This document shows positions 1 to 7,523 of a DNA stretch of 39,502 nucleotides, piece after piece; within the stretch, counting starts at the first letter, position 1, and every line of letters starts with the position of its first letter. The notes beneath the pieces are model-generated. The model made no database searches and was not told the DNA's origin. It was given only the letters and a program-made list of their open reading frames with translations. This DNA is from Kiritimatiellia bacterium (lineage in GTDB: Bacteria; Verrucomicrobiota; Kiritimatiellia; RFP12; UBA1067), in the NCBI GenBank assembly GCA_904502135.1, contig CAJGDE010000005.1, forward strand, positions 1 through 39,502. Direction: 5' to 3'. The translations under genes were made by a program, and so were the position numbers.

Positions 1-168
1 CGAGCAAAAGGTTACCTCTCTTGAAGGCTTCCGCGATAGCTATGAGGAAAACTTTGATGATCTTCAATCGCGAGTTTCCGATGCCGAGCAAAAGGTTACC
101 TCTCTTGAAGGCTTCCGCGATAGCTATGAAGGAAACTTTGATGATCTTTACACGCGAGTTAACGAGAA
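1..168 (+). repeat. 84-bp tandem repeats, left part (two copies)
   Basis: Positions 1-84 and 85-168 are two copies of an 84-bp unit; the second has diverged in its last 40 bases. The same unit occurs at 39367-39450 and partly at 39451-39502. Each unit encodes 28 residues, four heptads of fibre coiled coil, so gain or loss of a unit keeps both frame and heptad register. Confidence 0.9.
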
Positions 169-526
169 CACTTTGAAGATATCAATTCTTTCGGGAGAAA
201 ATGGAGTAAATAGTGACATTCTTGATCAATTTGTTGATGACGTTAACGAGAACACTGTAAGGAGCTTAAAAAACGAAACTGCAACTGAAAGATTACAGGG
301 CGAAGTTGATCAACTTTTGGAAACCACACATCAGCACACCATGAAATTCATTGACATTGCCCCGAAGGTTGAAATGATTGATGAAATTGACTATCGCGTG
401 GCTGACATTGAAATCGGCTATAGGGATAGCGTCAGACTGACCGGTGCTAACGGAAAGCAGTACAAATTGACCATTGACGAAAACGGTGCTTTGGTAGTTT
501 CGGAGGTGATATACAATCATGAGTAA
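2..526 (+). CDS. Tail fibre A, C-terminal part (gene wraps from the right edge)
   Basis: This open frame enters from the left edge and is the continuation of the gene starting at 38768. Joining 38768-39450 to 1-526 gives 403 codons without a break. The first 56 residues are two copies of a 28-residue (four-heptad) coiled-coil repeat containing VTSLEGFRDSYE. Less regular coiled coil follows, then a short C-terminal domain (about the last 45 residues) with the segment TGANGKQYKLTIDENGALVV, which looks like a beta-hairpin cap. It is probably a trimeric virion fibre. The stop overlaps the start of the next fibre gene by 8 bases. An internal ATG at 173 is not a credible start because the repeat continues upstream of it. 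Confidence 0.85.
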   Translation, partial: EQKVTSLEGFRDSYEENFDDLQSRVSDAEQKVTSLEGFRDSYEGNFDDLYTRVNENTLKISILSGENGVNSDILDQFVDDVNENTVRSLKNETATERLQGEVDQLLETTHQHTMKFIDIAPKVEMIDEIDYRVADIEIGYRDSVRLTGANGKQYKLTIDENGALVVSEVIYNHE

Positions 527-2723
527 ATATTTCTATAACGGCATTGCGTTGCCCGATATAAACTCGGTATGGACGGATAAGGTTACATTTCCGTATGCGT
601 TTATTCATAGCGATGGCGTACAGCATTATTTGTTCTTTTCGTCATCAAAAGTACAATACGGCACGAACGGCGAAAATGCGAAGGGCTCTTATAGCAAAAA
701 TGCTGCTGTGATAGCAATGGGTGCTTTAAGGAATGGAGCTTGGGCTATCATTATTGATGCGATGGCTGTGTCAGAAAACGGCGCGATATTTACGTCAACA
801 GATGGTTCGGACATACATATTCTGTGGTCTAACCATGATGTAACAACCATTGATAACGGTGTGCCTAATGATACAATTTACCTTGCTGCATCTGACCCTG
901 TATACGCGGGAAGCGATCCTGAACCCGATCCCGAACCCGAACCCGAGCCTGATCCCGAACCCGAGCCTGATCCTGAACCCGATCCCGAACCCGAACCCGA
1001 ACCCGATCCTGAACCTTCTACTCACATCTCTGCTGATCTTTATATCAAAAAAGGAAACAAGGTGTACCAGGCGAGAACGAGTACAGGAGTAGACACCACC
1101 GAACTGGAACAGACAGTTTCTCAACACACCACGCAGATTGAGAGTATCAGGACAGATTTGAGAGATACCCACGATGACATTGATGAAATCGAATTGCGTG
1201 TCAGAGCGATTGAGCAAGGCGGTGGTGCTGGTGGCGGCGGTGACACATCCGGGTTGGAAGCGATTGTATCCGGGCATACCAATCAAATTAACGGTATTGG
1301 CAACGATGTAGAGCAACTTAAAACGAATGTTGCCGAAAACACGCGAAAGCTTGATATGATTATGGATGACGACGAAAGTGCAGCAGGTGCTATCATGCAG
1401 CTTTCCAACACCGTATCCGAGCACACAAGCAAAATTGAAATCATCGAAACAAGAATTGAAGACACAGCCGACGAGGTATTCAGTCTTTCCAACACCGTAT
1501 CCGAGCACGGCACTACGATTGGTAGACACACGGACCAACTGGGAGATTTGGAAGACGATGTCGGTGGACTGCGAAACACCGTTTCTGATCACGGCACTAC
1601 GATCAATGGGCACTCGGCACAAATTGAAGAATTGGACGGTTATGTCGGTGGACTTTTAGATGCCGTTTCCGGGCACACAACGAGCATCAATAGAATCAGC
1701 GCGGATTTAAGCGACACTCAAGAAGAGCTCGATGCGCTTGATATTCGCGTAAGTGGTCTTGAATTGACGGGAGGCGGAGGCGGAAACAACGGTGACACAG
1801 GCGGTGAGCCTAACCGAATCAATGAATTTCGCGTTAACGGCACTGCGGTTGCAATTGCAAATACGATTGCTAACCTTCTTGTTGCATCCGGTGACGAAAA
1901 CGGTACAATCAAGGTAAACGGCGAGGATATTGCTGTTAAGGGGCTTGCTGCGTTGGCTTACAAGGGGCAGGTTTCCGAGTCTGACCTTGACGCAGCTTTG
2001 AAGAGCGTTATTTCCGAAAAGGTCACAAGCACGGAAGTCGGCTCTGCTATCAGTACCGCTTTGCTTAATTACTATACGACAGGTCAAACGGATGCGAAAA
2101 TTACAGAATTGTCGCAGGCAACGGAAAAATCGTTTGAAGATTTGGCTGCGGTAGCAACGTCAGGTTCTTACAATGATTTGACCAATAAGCCCACGATCCC
2201 CACGGTGAACAACGGCACGCTGACCATTCAAAAGAATGGAACGAATGTTGCGACATTTACGGCAAACCAAAGCGAAAATGCAACTGCAAACATTACCGTG
2301 CCGACCACACTTGGAGAGCTGACAAACGACAAGGGGTACTTAACAGCGGAAACTGACCCGACAGTACCGTCATGGGCAAAGCAACCGAGCAAGCCCACCT
2401 ACACCGCAAGCGAAGTCGGCGCAAGACCGAGCACTTGGACTCCTACAGCGACAGACGTTGGAGCAAGACCGAACACGTGGACTCCCACGGCTGCGGACGT
2501 TGGTGCTTCTCCTACGGGGCACAAGCACACCAAGTCGGAGATCACAGACTTCCCGACAAGTATGCCGCCTACGGAGCATAATCACGATGACCGATATTAC
2601 ACCGAGGGCGAGATTGACGCCAAGCTCGCTGGCAAGGCTCCTGCCTACACCTACGGCACGACAGACTTGACCGCAGGCACAAGCGCACTTGAAACAGGAA
2701 AATTGCATTTTGTATATGAGTGA
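519..2723 (+). CDS. Tail fibre B, modular coiled-coil fibre protein
   Basis: A 734-residue modular fibre. Residues 1-130 form a globular N-terminal domain. A DPEP-rich linker follows at about 132-166. Residues 170-420 hold repeated coiled-coil segments with the pattern TVSxHTTxI, broken by glycine-rich hinges. The last 150 residues hold repeated TWTPTATDVGAR-like units and histidine motifs (GHKH, EHNHDDRYYTE) typical of metal-binding tips of phage fibres. The start ATG has a GGAGGTG ribosome site 10 bases upstream and overlaps the previous stop. The hinge and coiled-coil design is shared with fibre A upstream, so the two are probably paralogous parts of one receptor-binding apparatus. The receptor cannot be read from sequence. 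Confidence 0.85.
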   Translation: MSKYFYNGIALPDINSVWTDKVTFPYAFIHSDGVQHYLFFSSSKVQYGTNGENAKGSYSKNAAVIAMGALRNGAWAIIIDAMAVSENGAIFTSTDGSDIHILWSNHDVTTIDNGVPNDTIYLAASDPVYAGSDPEPDPEPEPEPDPEPEPDPEPDPEPEPEPDPEPSTHISADLYIKKGNKVYQARTSTGVDTTELEQTVSQHTTQIESIRTDLRDTHDDIDEIELRVRAIEQGGGAGGGGDTSGLEAIVSGHTNQINGIGNDVEQLKTNVAENTRKLDMIMDDDESAAGAIMQLSNTVSEHTSKIEIIETRIEDTADEVFSLSNTVSEHGTTIGRHTDQLGDLEDDVGGLRNTVSDHGTTINGHSAQIEELDGYVGGLLDAVSGHTTSINRISADLSDTQEELDALDIRVSGLELTGGGGGNNGDTGGEPNRINEFRVNGTAVAIANTIANLLVASGDENGTIKVNGEDIAVKGLAALAYKGQVSESDLDAALKSVISEKVTSTEVGSAISTALLNYYTTGQTDAKITELSQATEKSFEDLAAVATSGSYNDLTNKPTIPTVNNGTLTIQKNGTNVATFTANQSENATANITVPTTLGELTNDKGYLTAETDPTVPSWAKQPSKPTYTASEVGARPSTWTPTATDVGARPNTWTPTAADVGASPTGHKHTKSEITDFPTSMPPTEHNHDDRYYTEGEIDAKLAGKAPAYTYGTTDLTAGTSALETGKLHFVYE
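914..1017 (+). repeat. DPEP/EPEP low-complexity linker repeat
   Basis: About 100 bases of a short degenerate unit (CCCGAACCCGA-like) encode alternating Asp-Pro-Glu-Pro. It acts as a rigid extended spacer between the fibre's N-terminal domain and its coiled-coil shaft. Such arrays tend to change copy number by slippage. Confidence 0.85.
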
Positions 2724-2737
2724 GGTGGTAATAACCT

Positions 2738-3520
2738 ATGGAAAAAGCAATTTACAACGGCGTGGATAATGTTGCGAGGAAGGTCAAGACTCCTTATATC
2801 GGCGTGAACAATGTTACCCGAAAGGTAAAAGGTGCCTATATCGGTATTGATAATGTTGCAAGGCAATGTTTATCGGGTGGCACAACGATAAGCGAATTGT
2901 CGGTTGGTGATTCTGTATATATGAATGTAAATGGAGTTTCTAAAGAATTTCTTGTAATTCATCAAGGAAATCCCGATTCTTCAATATATGACAGTTCTTG
3001 CGATGGAACATGGCTGCTGCTGAAGGGCGTATATACCACCATGGCGTTTGGCGATTCTATTTTCTACTATGAATCAAATATTCATAGTTATTTGAACAAT
3101 GATTTTATCAATCTGCTTGACGAGAATATAAAAAACACAATTAAACAGGTTAAAATTCCTTATACCAAACGCAATTTAGAGACTTATGCATATGAGACTT
3201 TCAATGGTTCAAATGGTCTTTTGACAAAAGTGTTCTTGTTGTCTTATACAGAACTTGGTTTTCCTAATAAAGAATATACGCCTATTGAAGGTGTTTCGCT
3301 TGGCTATTTTGAGAATAAATCAGCTACTGATATATCAATTGGGGCTGCATGGTGGCTTCGCTCCATATATACGCAGTTCACGGGGGGGAATATATATATT
3401 ATTGCTTCTAATGGCAAAGTTTCGGTCGATGGTTACCCAAGTTTTCCTTATGGGGTTCGCCCCGCTCTCATTCTTCCAAGCGATACGCTTATGGATTCAA
3501 ACTTCAATGTTATTGGATAA
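2738..3520 (+). CDS. DUF6273-like receptor-binding candidate with three N-terminal repeats
   Basis: A 260-residue protein. Its first 45 residues are three tandem copies of about 16 residues with the pattern Y(I/N)G(V/I)(D/N)NV(A/T)RKVK, a motif seen at the start of many gut-phage surface proteins. The rest resembles the DUF6273 domain: it ends with AAWWLRS and, near the C-terminus, YGVRPALILPSD, which are the family hallmarks. DUF6273 is related to folds used in carbohydrate or receptor display, so adhesion is likely but inferred. Bases 2880-3520 are clearly more AT-rich than the neighbours, and a seven-G run at 3382-3388 is followed by alternating TA. Both suggest recent acquisition or variability. 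The ribosome site is GAGGTGGTAA, upstream of ATG 2738. Confidence 0.7.
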   Translation: MEKAIYNGVDNVARKVKTPYIGVNNVTRKVKGAYIGIDNVARQCLSGGTTISELSVGDSVYMNVNGVSKEFLVIHQGNPDSSIYDSSCDGTWLLLKGVYTTMAFGDSIFYYESNIHSYLNNDFINLLDENIKNTIKQVKIPYTKRNLETYAYETFNGSNGLLTKVFLLSYTELGFPNKEYTPIEGVSLGYFENKSATDISIGAAWWLRSIYTQFTGGNIYIIASNGKVSVDGYPSFPYGVRPALILPSDTLMDSNFNVIG

Positions 3521-3546
3521 AAATATTTTTTTGGAGGCATTTCAAA

Positions 3547-3939
3547 ATGACAATCAAACTTACAAACGGCGCAGAGTTAAACCCCATCGTGGTTACAGGT
3601 GGCGCGTCCTACGTACAGGGCGCAAAGCGTGACACACTTCACTTTGTATTCCCTGCAACCGAGAGCATGGCGGCACTCGATGCGGCATTCTCCGCAGCAG
3701 CGTGCGAGTCTATCACCATTATTGGTGATGACGGCAGCGAAGCAATACACAAGGCGTACACCATCCGCGCAAAGATGGAAAAGGCTCTTGTAGAGGTCAC
3801 ACCTGCAACCGCAGAAGCGGAAGCCGTATTTGAGGAGCGCATCACCGTGGCTATGGCGCAGCGCACCTATACAGAAAGTCAGTTGGCATCCTTGACTGAT
3901 ACTGTTGACGTATTGGTCATGGAAAATCTGTTGGCATAA
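3547..3939 (+). CDS. Conserved phage structural-region protein of unknown function
   Basis: A 130-residue protein preceded by a good GGAGGC ribosome site. The N-terminal half is predicted beta-rich (TIKLTNGAELNPIVVTGG; then DTLHFVFP), and the C-terminal half is helical (AMAQRTYTESQLASLTDTVD). No membrane segment or enzyme motif is visible. It lies directly before the XkdX gene in the adhesion cassette, and proteins of this size and pattern often sit there in Gram-positive prophages. It may be a small tail or baseplate accessory, but the sequence does not settle this. Confidence 0.6.
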   Translation: MTIKLTNGAELNPIVVTGGASYVQGAKRDTLHFVFPATESMAALDAAFSAAACESITIIGDDGSEAIHKAYTIRAKMEKALVEVTPATAEAEAVFEERITVAMAQRTYTESQLASLTDTVDVLVMENLLA

Positions 3940-3955
3940 TAAGGAGGTAAGCATC

Positions 3956-4081
3956 ATGTTTGAAACGATCAAAAGATTGTACGCAAAGACTGGCGATACC
4001 ACCATTGTGGCGAATGCCGTGAAAAAGGGCTGGATCACTAAAGAACAGTACAAGGAAATCACCGGCAAGGAACATAGCTAA
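3956..4081 (+). CDS. XkdX-family small phage protein
   Basis: A 41-residue protein starting MFETIKRLYAKTG and containing KKGWITKEQYKEITG. This matches the compact pattern of the XkdX family found after tail-fibre genes in PBSX-like and other Gram-positive prophages. It has a perfect AAGGAGG ribosome site 8 bases before the ATG. The role of XkdX is not known. It is the last gene of the adhesion cassette and is followed 48 bases later by a terminator hairpin. Presence of XkdX beside P22-like head genes suggests that the cassette was shared with long-tailed phages. Confidence 0.8.
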   Translation: MFETIKRLYAKTGDTTIVANAVKKGWITKEQYKEITGKEHS

Positions 4082-4128
4082 CGGAAGACATCCGTGGCGC
4101 ACCAAGAAATCATTGTGTAATAAATTAG

Positions 4129-4152
4129 AGGGCTACTTTATGTAGCCCTTTT
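4129..4152 (+). terminator. Rho-independent terminator after XkdX
   Basis: An 8-bp stem AGGGCTAC / GTAGCCCT with a short TTTAT loop runs into a T tract. It separates the adhesion cassette from the head-completion genes. Its T tract reaches to within 4 bases of an ATG at 4156, which argues against that ATG being the start of the next gene. Confidence 0.8.
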
Positions 4153-4170
4153 CCTATGGGGGTGAATTTT

Positions 4171-4734
4171 TTGAATCTTGAAGAAATGAAGAAAAAGGTA
4201 TTTGCTCTGATTGAGGAATACGATAAAAACAGCCCATATTTGACCGCAGACGTTGACCTGCAAGCAAAGATCAACGAGGTCATCAACCAAGTCATGTTTG
4301 AGCTTTCGCGGATCAAGAAGATCCCGAAATACGTGGAGCTCGCCATTGAGAGCGGTGATGTCTTGGAGTTTACCGATATCGAGAGCGAGTGCGGATATGA
4401 AATATATCAGCTTGGCACGGTGGGCGGCGTGAGATACGTTCCGAGGGCAAACGGCACGGTGCTGAAATTCTTGGAGAGCGGCACTGCAGAGATAGATTGC
4501 TACGTTTATCCCGAACGGATCACGGAGAAAACCAAGGACAAGGCTTACGAGTTTGAGCTTTCGCCCGATGTGCTTGAGATCATGCCTTACGGTGTGGCTG
4601 CCGATCTTCTCAAGAGTGACGTTAGTGCAGAGTATGGCAACGTGTACGCGCAGAGATATATGGAGCTCAAGCAGATGCTTGATCCCCGGTATCAGCATAC
4701 CACGATCTACATTGAGGGGGGCTTTGATATATGA
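4171..4734 (+). CDS. Head-tail adaptor, P22 gp4-like
   Basis: An alpha-helical protein of about 187 residues with the pattern of podoviral head-completion adaptors such as P22 gp4: helical N-terminus with a conserved NEVINQVMFELSRIKK segment, then a beta-rich middle and a helix ending in RYMELKQMLDP. It would bind the portal ring and seal the head. Position directly before the gp10-like gene supports this. Start choice: an in-frame ATG at 4156 has no ribosome site and abuts a terminator. TTG at 4171 follows GGGGGTGA at the right distance, so I prefer it. The ATG start would add five residues. Its stop overlaps the next start as ATGA. Confidence 0.65.
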   Translation: MNLEEMKKKVFALIEEYDKNSPYLTADVDLQAKINEVINQVMFELSRIKKIPKYVELAIESGDVLEFTDIESECGYEIYQLGTVGGVRYVPRANGTVLKFLESGTAEIDCYVYPERITEKTKDKAYEFELSPDVLEIMPYGVAADLLKSDVSAEYGNVYAQRYMELKQMLDPRYQHTTIYIEGGFDI

Positions 4735-6401
4735 GCGTAGCAACGGGTGATCTGATTTCCCGTACTTACGGAAATTTCCGCGGCTGTGACTTTCGCGGCG
4801 AGGATATCAATATACGCAGAAGCCCCGATTGCCTGAACGTGTGGCACGATTACCGCGAGATCGAGAGCATACGCACGCGCCCGACAATGGAGCTGAAAAC
4901 CGCGTTTGAGGGCAGGATTTACGGCATAGCGTTCTTTAATGGGCAGATGCTGGTACATTGTGGGGATAAGCTCTACAAGGTCGTTGGCGGTGCAAAAACC
5001 GTGCTCAAAACGGGGCTTGCGCAGAGAGAGAGTAACAGCTTTATCTTTGAGAACGTTTGGTATCTTCTCGACGGCAAGAGTTACCTGCAATATGACGGCA
5101 CGACCATCAAGGACGTTGAGGGCTTTGTGCCGACTACTTCGATTGGCAGAAAGCCCGCAGGCGGCGGCAAGATCCAGCAGGACGTGAATATGCTTTCCGA
5201 GTATCGCATCAACACCTTTTTGGCTGACGGTAAGAGCAAGGAATTTCACCTTGACGCGCAGGGCATTGACGAGGAATTTGCAGAGGTCTTGGTGGACGGC
5301 AAGCCCGTTGATTCCTATGCGATCAGCGAGGACGGCGTTGTGACGTTTCTGCAAGCTCCCCCTGCTCCCTTGACGGATGGGCAGGATAACGTGAGCATCA
5401 AATTCAAGAAAAAGGTGGACGGCTACCGCGATAAGGTGCAGAAGTGTACCTTGCTGGCGGTGTTTGATAACCGCGTGTTTATCAGCGGCAATCCCGATTA
5501 TCCCAATACCGTGTGGCATTGCAGCCTTGACGATCCCACGTATTTCTCCGACCTTGACTATTATAACGAGGGCGTTGACGCTGCCAAGGTCATGGGGCTT
5601 GTGGCAGGTAACAACAATCTGTGGGTGTTCAGAGAGCCTTCGCAGGCGAATACCAGCGTATTCTATCACACGCCGTCTATGGACGAGGAATACGGCAAAG
5701 TTTATCCTTCGCAGCATTCCAGTATTTCGACCGGGTGCGTCGGTAAGGCTGTGAATTTCAACGATGATATCTTGTTTTTCTCTGATCGAGGAATGGAGGG
5801 TATCAGCGGTGACGTGACCACGGAGCAGATGATTGCGCACCGCAGCACCTTTGTGGATAGAAAGCTGATTGCCGAAAAGAATTACAAGAACATGATCCTT
5901 GCCGAGTGGGAAGGCTATTTGCTGATCTTTACCGGGGATAAGGCTTACTTGGCTGACTCTCGCGCCATGTTTACCAATGAGGGGCACATGGAGTATGACT
6001 TCTTTTACTGGCGCATGGAAAAGGAGATCACGGCAGCGCGCGTGGATAACGGCACGCTGTATCTTGGCACAAAGGACGGCGTTTACACGCTGACGGGCGA
6101 GGGCGATATAGAAAGCTATTGGGTCACGCCCAAGGACAAATTCAAGTCGGCAAACAAGCTGAAATCCACGCACAAGAGAGGTTGCGTGGTGGAATGTACC
6201 GGCGACGTTTCGGTGTATGCCAAGACCGAGAGCACCGACTTTGAACTGATCGAAAATTTCGAGGATATCACCGACTCTTTCGTTTGCCGCATCAAGAGAA
6301 AGAAGTGGAAGGATATTCAACTTAAATTTTATTCCAAGACGAGATTTAGTCTTGAGCAGGCAACGCTGGAAGCGTTCTGCGGCGGCTATATCAAGAGGTA
6401 G
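4731..6401 (+). CDS. Tail stabilisation / hub protein, P22 gp10-like
   Basis: A 556-residue, almost wholly beta-strand protein with repeated blades of the type GKLYxxxG, VWYLLDGKSYLQYDG and NNLWVFRE, as expected for the propeller-like gp10 family of short-tailed phages. The N-terminus (FRGCDFRGEDINIRRSPDCL) resembles the start of this family, where an N-terminal arm contacts the neighbouring ring. It would form the hexameric hub that carries tailspikes. The gene overlaps the adaptor gene by four bases, so the two are translationally coupled, in the same order as P22 genes 4 and 10. Confidence 0.7.
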   Translation: MSVATGDLISRTYGNFRGCDFRGEDINIRRSPDCLNVWHDYREIESIRTRPTMELKTAFEGRIYGIAFFNGQMLVHCGDKLYKVVGGAKTVLKTGLAQRESNSFIFENVWYLLDGKSYLQYDGTTIKDVEGFVPTTSIGRKPAGGGKIQQDVNMLSEYRINTFLADGKSKEFHLDAQGIDEEFAEVLVDGKPVDSYAISEDGVVTFLQAPPAPLTDGQDNVSIKFKKKVDGYRDKVQKCTLLAVFDNRVFISGNPDYPNTVWHCSLDDPTYFSDLDYYNEGVDAAKVMGLVAGNNNLWVFREPSQANTSVFYHTPSMDEEYGKVYPSQHSSISTGCVGKAVNFNDDILFFSDRGMEGISGDVTTEQMIAHRSTFVDRKLIAEKNYKNMILAEWEGYLLIFTGDKAYLADSRAMFTNEGHMEYDFFYWRMEKEITAARVDNGTLYLGTKDGVYTLTGEGDIESYWVTPKDKFKSANKLKSTHKRGCVVECTGDVSVYAKTESTDFELIENFEDITDSFVCRIKRKKWKDIQLKFYSKTRFSLEQATLEAFCGGYIKR

Positions 6402-6412
6402 GGGGTGCGTAA

Positions 6413-7510
6413 ATGTCTAAATATTACGAGGTTGACGAAAAAGACGAGAGATTGACGGACGTTGAGAAGCAGGGCAACGATATGCTGTCGGGCTATCAGT
6501 CCGATATGGATAAAGCCCTTGATAACAATAAGTCTGCTTTGAGCGGTATCAATTCCAAGTTGGAGCAGGGACAGAAAGAGCTGGAAGCGGCTGCAAACGA
6601 GCGCACCGAGTTTGCCATTGACGAGATCGAGCGGCAAAAGGCGAATGCGCAAAAGGACTACACCAAGGAGCAATCGGGCGCGTATAAGGACTGGCAGACG
6701 CAAAAAGACCCTTACGGCGTAAACGCCGAGAAGATGGCAGGTGCAGGGCTTGACGGAACGGGCTATGCCGAGAGCTCGCAGGTCAGAATGTACAACCAGT
6801 ATCAGGCGCGAGTCACGGTTGCGCGTGAGGCTATCCAACGCACGATGGATAACTTCAACGCGAAAATTGCAGAAGCGAGAATGCAGAACAGCGCGACCTT
6901 GGCGCAGATCGCTTACGATACGATGATCAAGCAAGTAGAGTATGAGCTCACGTTTGCTATGAAGAACACCGAGCTCTTGACGCAGATGGCAGGGCAGAAG
7001 GTTGCTATTAAGCAGCAGAATCAGCAGAATTATATGTCTGTATATCAGCAGCTTATTCAGGAAGCGCAGTACAATGCTTCTATGGCAGAGAACAAGCGTC
7101 AGTTTGACGAAAACATGGCGTTCCAGCGCGAGCAGTTTAATTGGCAGAAGGCAAAGGCTGCGGCAGCATCGAGCGGTGGCGGCGGTGGATCGGCAACCAT
7201 CAAGAAATCTTCCGGCAAGAAGTCGAGCGGCAGCAAGAAGGTCAGCTCGTCGAAAGTTACAAAGGCTGTGAACAAGGATGATGCCGACGGCAAGAAAACC
7301 ACGAGCAAAGAGCCCAAGGTTGACATGAACAGCGTATTGAAATTGGGCTACGGTCCGATCAGCGCATCCAAGCTGAACAGTTTGGTAGCATCGGGGCAGG
7401 TCAAGGAATACGAGCAAAACGGCAAGCTGAAATACAAGCTGGTATTTGCTCCGAGAGGAAAGACACAAGGCAAGGGCACTACCTTCAAGACCACAAACAA
7501 GAACAAGTAA
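6413..7510 (+). CDS. Probable ejection / internal virion protein
   Basis: A 365-residue, highly charged helical protein. Residues 1-120 are coiled-coil-like and include DPYGVNAEKMAGAGLDGTGY, a signature I associate with a recurrent Gram-positive phage structural protein. Residues 120-245 are long Gln/Glu-rich helices. Residues 245-300 are a Gly-Ser-Lys-rich linker with SGGGGGS and many lysines. The C-terminal 60 residues form a small domain beginning LGYGPISASKLNSL. In P22-like genomes this position, after gp10, holds ejection proteins. Lysine-rich low-complexity segments fit a DNA-associated internal protein. The function is inferred from position and composition, not from a family hit. Confidence 0.55.
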   Translation: MSKYYEVDEKDERLTDVEKQGNDMLSGYQSDMDKALDNNKSALSGINSKLEQGQKELEAAANERTEFAIDEIERQKANAQKDYTKEQSGAYKDWQTQKDPYGVNAEKMAGAGLDGTGYAESSQVRMYNQYQARVTVAREAIQRTMDNFNAKIAEARMQNSATLAQIAYDTMIKQVEYELTFAMKNTELLTQMAGQKVAIKQQNQQNYMSVYQQLIQEAQYNASMAENKRQFDENMAFQREQFNWQKAKAAAASSGGGGGSATIKKSSGKKSSGSKKVSSSKVTKAVNKDDADGKKTTSKEPKVDMNSVLKLGYGPISASKLNSLVASGQVKEYEQNGKLKYKLVFAPRGKTQGKGTTFKTTNKNK

Positions 7511-7523
7511 AGGGGGCTGAATT

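Noticed and set aside
795..1622. 275-codon minus-strand frame opposite fibre B
   Set aside because: It is generated by the DPEP-coding repeat and biased codons; the plus-strand reading gives a coherent fibre.
2738..3520. Diversity-generating retroelement target (variable C-terminus with WWLRS ... GVRPAL)
   Set aside because: No reverse transcriptase, template repeat or accessory gene exists in the closed genome, and no A-biased duplicate of the 3' end was found.
3255..3632. Possible frameshifted second product overlapping the DUF6273 gene end
   Set aside because: The alternative frame has no ribosome site, reads as hydrophobic nonsense, and runs through the next gene's real start.
4156..4170. 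ATG at 4156 as start of the gp4-like gene
   Set aside because: It immediately follows a terminator T tract with no ribosome site; TTG 4171 has a GGGGGTGA site. The choice affects only five residues.
4707..6320. 537-codon minus-strand open frame opposite the gp10-like gene
   Set aside because: Same explanation: a shadow of a codon-biased gene, lacking a start signal and recognisable protein features.
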